Origin: Seison nebaliae
Taxonomy: Eukaryota; Rotifera; Pararotatoria; Seisonacea; Seisonidae
Length of the DNA stretch: 51,955 bases
Assembly: GCA_023231475.1 (NCBI GenBank)
Contig: JALJEE010001165.1
Location: 1 to 51,955, forward strand
Reading direction: 5' to 3'
This document shows positions 1-9,081 of this stretch, one piece after another; position 1 is the first letter of the stretch, and each line of letters opens with the position of its first letter. Under the pieces are notes generated by a model. That model ran no database searches, was not told where the DNA came from, and worked only from the letters and a program-made list of their open reading frames with translations. The translations under genes and the position numbers were made by a program.

Positions 1-1086
1 ATCAATGCACCGAAACTTGACATTAAAGGTCCTAAATTCGATATGAAAGCACCAAAGTTCAATATCAACGCCCCTAAATTTGATGTAAAAACACCTAATT
101 TAAATGTAGAAACACCGGAAATTGATATTAATGCTCCTAAACTGGACATAAATATACCTAACGTGGACATAGATGTAAAAAAACCCAAAATGCAACTTCC
201 AAACTTGGAAAGCAAACTGAAATTTCCCAAATTGCATATTAAGTCACCTACGATGCAAATTGGAACACCGAAAAAACATAAAAAAATTTCAATCCCGAAT
301 GCTGAAATTTTTATGCCTCAACTGGATGCCGATGTAGCTCACACTCCCGGAATTGATATTAATTCCACAGGTGTCATAATTGACGATTCTAAATACAGTG
401 TTCCTGATTTAAAAGTGGACACATCTGGTTCGGGAATGATTCCTACGAAAATCGATGTTGAGCCATCAAGTTTTGATATGGAGGGTCCAAGTATAGCAAT
501 GCCCAATATAAATAAGGACATGCCTAATCAGAATATAACCTCATTTAATGGGCAAGAAAATGAAGTCGCTTTAAGAACCGATCAACAACCCGGTGTACAA
601 GTGAACGGTAATCGCGAAATATCAGAGTCAAGTCCAACAAAAAAACCACGTGGTGATTCATTAATTATAGAGCATTTTGAGAATCAAGATTTAATCCCTA
701 AAGTTTATCAGCCTGCCCAAATGGTGGTTATTGATATGTCAATGAGAAGATTGAACGATATGAATGATGGGAATATGGAGTCCACACTACCGCATCGTTA
801 GTGATATTTTAGTTCTAAGCTTTGCTCATGTTTTCCTTAAGATCAATTTGTTCGAATTGCTTGGTGGGACCAAAAACAGGATGATATTTTTTGGAAAGGT
901 TTTTTAATGAAATAATTCCTCAAAATTACTGAAACTTTTTTAGAATTGACAAATAATATACATGCGAAGAACCTGAAAAAATTTTCCCGCAAAGCGTTTA
1001 CTAAATTAACTTCTTCGGCAAGTTCACTCCATCAAGAAGCTATATTAACAATGGAAAATATTGAGAATAAATCTTTCCAAGTTTGA
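1..1086 (+). CDS. AHNAK-like repeat protein, 3' end (5' partial)
   Basis: Open from base 1 in frame 1, so the start lies to the left of the window. Residues 1 to about 85 are short tandem repeats in which Pro-Lys-hydrophobic-Asp-hydrophobic recurs every 7-8 residues (units such as INAPKLDIKGPKFD), the pattern of AHNAK/desmoyokin-type giant scaffold proteins. The rest is low-complexity with no domain I recognise. The first exon runs to an in-frame TAG at 799-801. A better model splices at 796|797 (CATC|GTTAGT) to 842, then 898|899 to 944, stop 1084-1086. Both introns are exactly 45 nt, both are phase 1 and the joined frame stays open (996 nt, 331 residues here). The splice model is inferred from signals and frame only. 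AHNAK proteins are cytoskeletal or membrane-associated scaffolds; the family link rests on repeat style, not on a conserved domain. Confidence 0.6.
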
Positions 1087-1911
1087 ATTCTGTAAACATT
1101 GTAATTGTTTTGTAATTATTCGAGAGAATGATAAATTATTTTTTTTATGAGACACAACTTTTATAACATGCATCTGTTAAGTGATATAAATGTTAATTAT
1201 TCATACATATCTCCTCTCTTCAATAGACAAACACTAGGGAAGTTTTGTGAGATTATATAATAATATTCTCCATTTCATAATTCTTCTAGTTTCGACTCGT
1301 ATAAGTGGAAGTGTTGAACTTGAGTAAGCGTATATTCAACCGACTTGTTCAAACATATGTACTTATTGAATGAATTATTCTCTGTTCGGTATATTGTCAG
1401 AAAATGAAGAATTTTCCGCTACCTCAAAATTTTAACATTTTGAGAATTGTATATTCGAACATAATATTAAATGAATAGAAACTATCTTAATGAAGCAGAA
1501 CTTCGTATAATATTTGGAAGAAGATTTAATTCTTTATTTTTTCCTGATTGTTCGTATGTGACAAAAATATATCAAAAATTGTCTGATAATGGTTGAGAGC
1601 AGAAAGAATTTTATTTAGTCAATCATTATCAATGATGAATTCATCTATGTAATCATTTCAGTTCTAATTTTTTATCGTAATTATTATGAACTGTCTATTT
1701 ATCACTCGAGAAAGAAACAAGTTACGATGATGTATTAAGTGAAACTCCAATTCTGTCATAGAATATTTTCCTTTTCAATTAACTTCTTTTCTTTCTATTA
1801 ATTCTCTCATTTACTTCCAACTGTTCTCTAATTCATCATCTTTCAATTAATCACCAGTATTTCTTGAAAAAACAATATTCATTTCTTTCATAATTATTTC
1901 TTTAGAATTTT
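1087..1911. other. intergenic, no gene seen
   Basis: AT-rich sequence between two plus-strand genes. No convincing coding exon on either strand. Just before the next start codon, TTATTTCTTTAG ending at about 1905 looks like a 3' splice acceptor, so the next gene may have a leader exon somewhere in this stretch. Confidence 0.5.
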
Positions 1912-2345
1912 ATGAAAACGAAATCATACGAATACGAAGGAATGGTTGCCTCGGATAAATGTTCAGATTCAAAAAAGAAAGTTTCTTCTTCTTCAACCAA
2001 GTCCTCTGAGAAGAAGAAGAAGAAGACGAAATCTGAGAAGAAATCCTGTACCGGCTGCTTCTCTATGAAAAGCAAGAATAAGGACATTGGGGAGAATGCC
2101 GCCAATACGTTTACTTCAGTCGATCCAGCGTTACTTTCCTCCACTTCTTCATCAAAATTTTTAATTTTATTCTTTCTAGAGAAATATGTTGTCCTGCTGA
2201 GAATGAGGAAGTTAATCTTCGACTAGAAGGTTAGATATTAATAAATGAATTTAAATGAATTTTTTATTTTATTTTAGACAATCGAACGGCAGTACCTCAA
2301 ACGATTGAAATAATTCCAAAAGATGAATTTTATCAACAAAACTGA
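1912..2345 (+). CDS. small Lys/Ser-rich protein, unknown function
   Basis: Three-exon model: 1912-2129, 2180-2229, 2278-2345 (336 nt, 111 residues), introns of 50 and 48 nt with GT..AG ends and matching phases. Residues 20-45 are almost only Ser and Lys. A short Cys segment (SCTGCFSMKS) follows and the C-terminal exons encode an acidic/polar tail with a CC pair ending DEFYQQN. Unspliced, the frame would read into a different C-terminus; the spliced frame is preferred because both introns fit and the stop is followed at 2362 by AATAAA. No signal peptide or membrane segment. I do not recognise the family. It converges on the mRpL28 gene with 126 bp between stop codons. Confidence 0.5.
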
Positions 2346-2361
2346 AAATCTTGTTTATCAT

Positions 2362-2378
2362 AATAAATCATTTTTATT
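2362..2378. terminator. poly(A) signals of two convergent genes
   Basis: AATAAA at 2362-2367 lies 17 nt after the stop of the plus-strand Lys/Ser-rich gene. TTTATT at 2373-2378 is AATAAA on the minus strand, about 95 nt past the mRpL28 stop. The two transcripts would meet or overlap here. Confidence 0.45.
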
Positions 2379-2471
2379 ATCTATTACAAAATTATCTTCT
2401 TTTCAATTTGTATTTTTTTTTCTAAAAACCGTTCTTTGTTCATGTTTTTGTATCGTTTTCTAATAAATTTA

Positions 2472-3454
2472 TCATACATTCTTCTCTTCTTCTTCCTGTT
2501 CCTCTAATAGTCGGAACAATTCTTCTCGATATTTCATTCTTGGAGTCATTTCTTCTTCTAATTCTTTCCTGTATAATTCGTTTTCAATATGTCGTTGTTT
2601 CATTTTCGATTCGTCAATAGTCAGACCCATCCAATCCAGATCTTCTCTTGTCCACTTAATATTGAATTGACTATATCTCTTATAAATGACATCGTCTTTC
2701 TTTCCATTCTCCTTCATTTCTATCAATCTCAATAACATTTGTCTCTTCAATTCAACTCCCAATCTTGACGCTAAATTCAAATTGGATGTCTTTTCAATTC
2801 AACAAAATATTGTCATGTTGTTATATAATTATATTATAAATTCAATTATAATTATAATTAAACGAATTAGAGGAATGAAATGAAAACTTTCAAAATATAG
2901 AAATCGAATCCTTTCGAATAAAGAATTTGATCCAATGTGGATATGGTGACACAAATGGCGTAATGTTTGTCGAGAATCTCTGAATAAAATAATCGTTTAA
3001 TTAATTTCGGTTTGAAAATCTTCCCAAATCTTTTCCAATCGATTATTGATATGAAATGTCTTACAGAGAATTAACTTCTGAGCCATATAATGTGGACGTC
3101 TCATGTAGCAAGCGATTAATCCTTCTCCTCCCCATAATCCACGATCAGCCTCTTCCGGATACACGATCGGATATGGAACATTTTGAAACCGTTTACTAAA
3201 ATGAATAATTTCAATAATTTTCATCAGTCGAAGAATTGTAACAATTCACCAGTCTCTTGATCGATGGATGAATCACGTATATCGGGAATATAAGAAATCG
3301 CCTGTGGCTGTTTCAAAAACTTCTCTCGATGTTCTTCAATTACACTTCGAGGAAGTCGTTTCAATATCGATCTTTCGTCCGTATATTTGGATGGAGGGAA
3401 TTTGGCGAGTCCTTTCACCCATTTCGGTTTAGGTATCAATGGACGAATTGGCAT
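2472..3454 (-). CDS. mRpL28: mitochondrial large-subunit ribosomal protein L28 (bL28m)
   Basis: Four exons on the minus strand: 3454-3243, 3195-3076, 3029-2888, 2789-2472 (792 nt, 263 residues; the human protein has about 256). Introns are 47, 46 and 98 nt, GT..AG, all in phase. The joined protein has the family signature VPYPIVYPEEADRGLWGGEG, then KPKLIKRLFYSEILDKH, VTISTLDQIL, GFDFYILKT and ELKRQMLLRL, in the same order and spacing as animal MRPL28. The second intron is easy to miss: reading through it gives an apparent frameshift after RLEKIW, but the donor at CAGAA|GTTAAT and acceptor GGAAAAG|ATTT restore the conserved block without a gap. Role: structural protein of the mitochondrial 39S subunit. 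Shares its upstream region with the divergent DD3-3 gene. Confidence 0.92.
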
Positions 3455-3650
3455 TTTTTATTAGACGAAAAATTTGAAACGAAATTTGCTCCAAAAAAAT
3501 ATTTTTCTTTTTTTTTGTATTTGGTCCGACATCTTATCAGAATATCAGAGCGATAGCTTGTGATGGTTAATAGATGATTAATTATCAGAATATTATGAAA
3601 CGTACGGAATATATTTAGCGGACGTTCTCTCCTTTTAGTATTGTGAGGAA
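3455..3650. promoter_or_regulatory. shared (bidirectional) promoter region of mRpL28 and the DD3-3 gene
   Basis: Only 196 bp separate the mRpL28 start codon (minus, 3454) from the DD3-3 start codon (plus, 3651). Both 5' UTRs and core promoters must lie in this AT-rich stretch. No clear TATA box was identified, so the call rests on the head-to-head arrangement. Confidence 0.5.
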
Positions 3651-5591
3651 ATGTTTAAATTAAATTCATTTATATTCATCATCTTTCTTTATGAATCGAG
3701 ATTTGTCTCTTCGTTCATTTATCTACATTCTCCCAGAGGTTCGAACAATCGTTTGAAAGAAACTTCGTCCAATGTCAAAAATATCAAACGTCTTTTCCAT
3801 AGTAATGTTGGTGAATGTTTTAAATGAAATTAAATTTTTGAAAATTTATAAGAATCTATTAAGAGGTGGTTATAATGTTGGAGTGAATGAAAAGAATGAA
3901 GAATATCAACAAGTTTTATTCTCATTCCATTTCATTTTTGAAATTATTAATATTAAAATAAATTATAAAATTTTATCAGAAATTTTATGGAAGCGATGAT
4001 AATGATAATTCAATTTATCGAATTGAATGGACATTGAATGGAGGATGTGGAAAAAAGGAGAATATAATGAGATCATCTACATGTTCCATTGTCATTGATA
4101 CATTATGTCATCCAGAAGAAATGAAGGAAAGATTATCGATTGAAAGTAACAATTGTGTAAAATCAGAATACGGTTCGGAATGTGAAGAAGAAAGGAATGA
4201 AATTAATTCAGTAAATTCATTTTGGAATACTGAAGTTATTTTGAACGACAATAAATTCTGTCATGAAAATCGAACGAAAAAATTATCGTTTTGTCGTTGT
4301 ATGGATCCAAAATCGAAAGAGAAAAAGAAATTCATCAATTGTAATTATAAGAATGAATGTGATGAGAAGGAATTGAAAGCTAGAACAGTTTACAAATATC
4401 AATTTATTTCTACTGGAATAAAATCTCGAAAAGAATGTGAAAAATTATCTAATAGTCGATGGACAATTCCGTTTGATGCAATTGAAATAGAAGAGAAATG
4501 TATCATATTACCCAAACCTTTTTATTGTCTTCACACTCCCGATACGAAGACGAATATTTTGAGTAATGTTGATGGTGAGATTGAAAGTCCATTTTATAAT
4601 TGGAAATTGCCCGTAATGTCATCAAACATTCCATCACATATCTGTACTCTACGAATAAGGTTAAAACTAAATTCTCTTTCAAATATTTTTAAAAGTTTCA
4701 ATTAAAGATATTTTCTTCAATCGAACAAAGGAGAAGTGAAAGGAGAAGTGAAAGAATTACAATTCGGAAATAAGAAAACTTTCCATCGAATTCGAATCAA
4801 AACAATTCCCAAACAAATCGTTTTCGAAGATCGATCACATTCATTTATTTTGAGACATCGTCCAGGTGATGAAACTAAATATTTTTAAATTAAACTTAAT
4901 AGAAAATTGTTTAAAGATGAATTGAAGAGCAAACGAATTTGGAATGTAAATGTTCGTGGAAAACGAGGAAATATTGTACAAAATTTTCCGTCTGTCGAAT
5001 ACGATTTCACTCCGAACATTCTACAAATGAAAAAAGGAGATGTGCTACATGTCCAATGGACTGGTTCGAATACTCATAAAAACGAGGGACCAAGTGAAGG
5101 ACAGACGGGTGCTGACGGTCAAGGTACAACAGGTTTCCATTTATTTGTGAAAAGATCTTAAAAAAGAAATTGGGATTAGGAACTGATAGAAATAATTTCA
5201 TGGAAATTAATCGATTAGACAACAATTATATTTCGCCGTTTGAATATACGAAATTTTGGGGAAATGTTCGACCATTACTCCAAATGCACAATCATATGTC
5301 ATCATCTGACATTGCTATGTATTATGCATCTTCCGGTTAGGAAATTTAAAGAAATTTTCAAATTCTAAATTTGCTTTCTCAATTTTTACAGGTTTTTTTT
5401 GTACTGAAGAAGGTAAACGTTGTCGTGAAGATTCGGAAGAAGAATTCGATCCATTATTGAATAAAATTTCTCCATCAATTGACGGTATACCGTTAGAGAT
5501 GATATCATCAAATTCTTCTTTTTATTTCATTGGAACGAGAAATAATAATTTCTCGAATCGATCTCAAAAGATGACAATCGTCGTTGAATAA
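3651..5591 (+). CDS. DD3-3 family secreted protein
   Basis: Seven exons: 3651-3806, 3853-3912, 3980-4659, 4708-4865, 4917-5132, 5180-5335, 5392-5591 (1626 nt, 541 residues). Every intron is GT..AG, 46-67 nt and in phase. The N-terminus is a signal peptide (MFKLNSFIFIIFLYESRFVSS) followed directly by YLHSPRGSNNRL, RGGYNVG, IEWTLNGGCG, then NVRGKRGNIVQNFPSVEYDF, VQWTGSNTH, GTDRNN, SGFFCTEEGK and near the end STRNNNF-like GTRNNNFSNRSQK. These are the landmark blocks of the Protein DD3-3 family, named from a Dictyostelium developmental gene and present in many invertebrates. Biochemical function is unknown; secretion is inferred from the signal peptide. Length agrees with the family. Starts 196 bp from mRpL28 in divergent orientation. 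Confidence 0.88.
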
Positions 5592-5700
5592 TGTTCCTTC
5601 AATTCAAAATTTCTTTCATTTTTCTTTAGATTTTCATTTTATTTTTCACTGTAACTTTTGTTTTTGTCTCGAAAAAAAACTTATTTGATTTCATTAAAAT

Positions 5701-6375
5701 ATGGAGAATCTGATCGATGAGATGTTAAAGAATACGAATGTTTATGAATTGAATTCTTATCGACAACGAATTATTTTCGAGAAGATCATTCAAATAAATC
5801 ATTTCTCAATCGATCAGGAAGAATATTCTTATAAATTAATCTCTTATTTTTTAGCAATTGATTTGTATTTGAAGAAATATAAATTTGCATCAGTTTCAAT
5901 TGACAATAATTCAACAAACTACAAATTACCAGATAACTGGGACAGACATATAAAACAATCGACCATTCATGGAAATTATCAATCTAACAATGTTCCTCAA
6001 GCCACCTTCAATATGATGTTGACATTATTGAACGATAAAATCATCATAATTTTGTCATTTGGAGAGAAGAAAAAAAATTATAAAGACTTTTCAATCGACA
6101 TCGACGATTGTTCACACGAATTGTTTGTAGAAAAATCCATATGTTTAAAATTCTTTAATGATCATCTTCAATTGTTTATTAATGAGATTAATAATATCAA
6201 CAATATTCACACATTAACATTACAAGAATTACCAGATCTTATTATTTATGAGATCCTCGAACATTTGCCGGGAAGGGATGTTGAGAAATTAAGAAAGACT
6301 TGTAGGAACTTCTCAAGATTATGTTCCAATTGTCTAACGGTAAGAAAGAATAGAAAAATCAAACAAAACGAATAA
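5701..6375 (+). CDS. F-box protein, possibly FBXO7/nutcracker-like
   Basis: Open frame of 224 residues starting with ATG 110 bp after the DD3-3 stop. Residues about 175-212 (LQELPDLIIYEILEHLPGRD, then VEKLRKTCRNFSRLCS) are a good F-box, the Skp1-binding motif of SCF ubiquitin ligases. The ~90 residues before it (hydrophobic beta-like strands and a helical segment) resemble in order the FP domain that precedes the F-box in FBXO7 and PI31; that is a weak, eye-level comparison. A strong splice donor (ACG|GTAAGAAAG at 6339-6340) follows the F-box, so the last 11 residues may be intronic. A short exon starting after TTGAAAG near 6421 and ending just before AATAAA at about 6463 is one alternative. 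The unspliced stop overlaps another AATAAA at 6371-6376. Confidence 0.65.
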   Translation: MENLIDEMLKNTNVYELNSYRQRIIFEKIIQINHFSIDQEEYSYKLISYFLAIDLYLKKYKFASVSIDNNSTNYKLPDNWDRHIKQSTIHGNYQSNNVPQATFNMMLTLLNDKIIIILSFGEKKKNYKDFSIDIDDCSHELFVEKSICLKFFNDHLQLFINEINNINNIHTLTLQELPDLIIYEILEHLPGRDVEKLRKTCRNFSRLCSNCLTVRKNRKIKQNE

Positions 6376-6487
6376 AATTTGAATTGAATGAAATTCTTCC
6401 CATCATATTTAATTATTGAAAGAAATTTCATTTCAAAATATATTTCTACTTTTTATTGTAAATAAAGTTTGATAAAAAAGAGAAAAA

Positions 6488-6821
6488 ATGAAATTTATTC
6501 TTATTTCATTAATAATTCTAATAGTTCCATATCATTCTCATGTGTGTAACAATGATAGAAAAAGGAAAGCGTTCGAATCGGAATTTAATCCAATTAATAA
6601 TAGTTCATCTTCAATTATCTCATATGATTATTTATGGATGTGGTTTAGTTCATTTAGACAAGTTCAACTACGGCAAAGATGGAAGCGACAGTTTCTGGAA
6701 GGAAGAAAAAATTTATTTTAATCAATTGAGGAAATTTGATGATCTGGAAAGTGTTCGACGAAAGCGGATATTAAAATTAGCGGAACTGGCCGAACACTAT
6801 CGGATTTGTGGATATGGATAG
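6488..6821 (+). CDS. small putative secreted protein, unknown family
   Basis: Two exons, 6488-6602 and 6658-6821, joined across a 55-nt intron (AATA|GTTCATC..TTCATTTAG|AC) give 92 residues. The first 18-20 residues (MKFILISLIILIVPYHSHVC) are a clear signal peptide. The mature part is charged and helical (SFWKEEKIYFNQLRKFDDLE and SVRRKRILKLAELAEHYRIC) with two cysteines. Without splicing the first frame ends at 6721 and a second frame carries the C-terminal half; splicing unites them. I do not recognise it. A secreted peptide or small extracellular protein is inference. Alternatively the 3' half could belong to a longer transcript of the preceding F-box gene. Confidence 0.5.
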
Positions 6822-6992
6822 AAATTATATTATTTTGAATCAACTGATATAATGGTTTTCTGTCATGCACATTAATTCCATTTTCATTAAATGTGACGGT
6901 TGTGACAATGGAATAAAATGAAAAACCGTTTATAAAATTTTAGAATTAGCTAAGTTTGTTTCGATTCTTCTTTCGTTTTTTCTGTCAATCTT

Positions 6993-8932
6993 ATGTTACT
7001 TATTGGATTAGTAGTTATATTTGTATATTTTATTGATCTTTATCATTTTGTTCATACGAATAAAAATGATAAATCAAGAGAGAAGAATGAGAATAATACT
7101 CGTGTCTTAATGGAACTACAACAAGGATTGAATGAAATGGAACGGAACAAAGGAAATGTGGAATTAGATTTAAATGGAATGGAATTAATTGAAGTAAATC
7201 AATTGTGCTTCTTACATCTTCACAATCTAACCGAACTAACATTAATTAGTGTCTCATTATCTAATGTAGAATTTTTGTCATTGAACATACCGTCTTCTCT
7301 GAAACTTCTTCACATCTTCTTCCGATCAACGTATAAATCGACTCTCATTCTTAAAAGTGAAATGCTTCAAACGTTGCCAATTAGAAATGCAAAATTTCGA
7401 TTACATAATTTGAACAACATTCTAATTGATTCTAAAATACTGAATGGAAATAACACGATTCACTTCACTACTGGACATCGACCTCAACATCATCTTTCCG
7501 TCTTACAACTTAAGAGCGATTTATATAAGACAAAGAAACGATGGAATTGTTACAAGAATATTTCAATGCGAAAATATGAAAATATTGAAGTGGATTGTTC
7601 GGATAGTTTGGTGCAATTAAAAGGAAAAAATATTAGCGAGGATCTTTTAATATTCTACCAAGCATCGATTACAGCACCATTAAAGAAGATTTTGAACGAT
7701 ATTTATGAAAACTCAGAAATATTGATGAAATATTCGAATGTACGTGATACAGCTTATAAATGTTTGTTCAATTCGTCAAACATATTGGATGAAACATATG
7801 TTAAAGATGTTCATGGAACACAACCAAATTTTGTTACATTTCAAATAAGTTCTTATGGTGATCTCCTTTTTTATATTGATATGATCAAAAGTTCCATCAA
7901 GACTAAAGATCAAAAGGATTATAATTGCACGTTAAACATTTAATAATATTCAATAATAATTTTTATTTCTCTTTTAGGTTGAAGAGGAAAACTACCAAGA
8001 ATTTCATGAAAGTTCAACTGATATTAGTATTATTAACATTGTTTCTTGTTCTTATTATTTATCACTATGTACGTGATACAATTTTTGGAGTCGACAAAAT
8101 ACTGACTTCACAACCCCTTCGTGAAATTAATTTTGTACCTATTGATGAACGTATAAGAATACGGGAAAAAATCTTGGAGAAAATTGAAGAGAATAAAATT
8201 AAAGATATACCAAAAACTTTATCACAAGAGAAGTCAGTTCCTGATATAAAACCGTCTCGCAAAAACGGTTCAGGTGAAGAATTGCTAAATAATTCGACTA
8301 CTAAAGAAATATTCCATCGAAACAATCGAGACATTCCAAAAAGAAAACGGTCAAAATTCAATCTCCCATCCGATTCCCCATTGGCAACACCTAAAAAGGG
8401 TAAAAATAATGCTAATAAAAGTTCTGTTTCCCGAAAACTTCCAAGTGCAAAATTTCCGTCACAAAAGCCAATCGTTAAAAGAGAACCTCCTAATAAAAGA
8501 CAAGGTACAAAATCTGAACCTAAGAAACTAATTAATAAACGTTCAATTCCTAAAAAAACAAAAAGTAAAAAAGCGGTTTCTACAAAATCACTTAGAAAAA
8601 AATCTGAAATTAAGAGTTCTGTTCCTCAGAAGTCGATGAAATCAGTTGTTCACGAGTCATTGGCTTCAGTTGGAAGACAAATACTCCCACTAATAGGTCA
8701 AATAAGTAGACATGCCATAGAACCGTTAGGAAATTTAGGTCGAACAATGTCAAATGACTTATTCAATAGAATAAATGACCAACAAGCCGATGTAATGGTG
8801 AATGATGATCAAGAACCTTGGATCGTACATGGAAGAAATGTCTTCCATCCAAGTGAATCAAATCAAACTAGACGAAAGACACCGAAAGTAAAACCGTTTT
8901 CTGGTAAATCTCGTACATTAAAAAAAGGTTAA
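6993..8932 (+). CDS. single-pass membrane protein with leucine-rich ectodomain and long basic tail
   Basis: Exons 6993-7930 and 7978-8932, joined over a 47-nt intron (TGCAC|GTTAAA..CTTTTAG|GTTG), give 630 residues. Residues 1-21 are a hydrophobic signal sequence or anchor. Residues about 55-110 have leucine-rich-repeat spacing (LHNLTELTLISVSLSNVEFL). The ectodomain has several Cys and N-glycosylation sequons (NCT, NNT, NIS, NSS). A second hydrophobic helix (VQLILVLLTLFLVLIIYHY) is at about 325-343, followed by about 287 residues very rich in Lys, Ser and Pro. The intron lies immediately before the helix, so without splicing one would annotate two proteins, the second starting at 8006. The intron size matches its neighbours, so one gene is favoured. 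AATAAA at 8975-8980. Family not recognised; a receptor-like role is inference. Confidence 0.6.
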
Positions 8933-9081
8933 GATTTTGCTTTTCTTCAAAGTTGTTATTCGTTCCAAAAGAGAAATAAATTGATTTTGTTATTTATTAA
9001 TATAATATGTTCAGTTGTAATCATTTGTATCAATTTTAATCAGAATATCATTTATACAAAGAAGAAATAATAATAAAATGT

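Noticed and set aside
2997-3060. apparent frameshift in mRpL28
   Set aside because: Explained by a 46-nt GT..AG intron that restores the conserved alignment.
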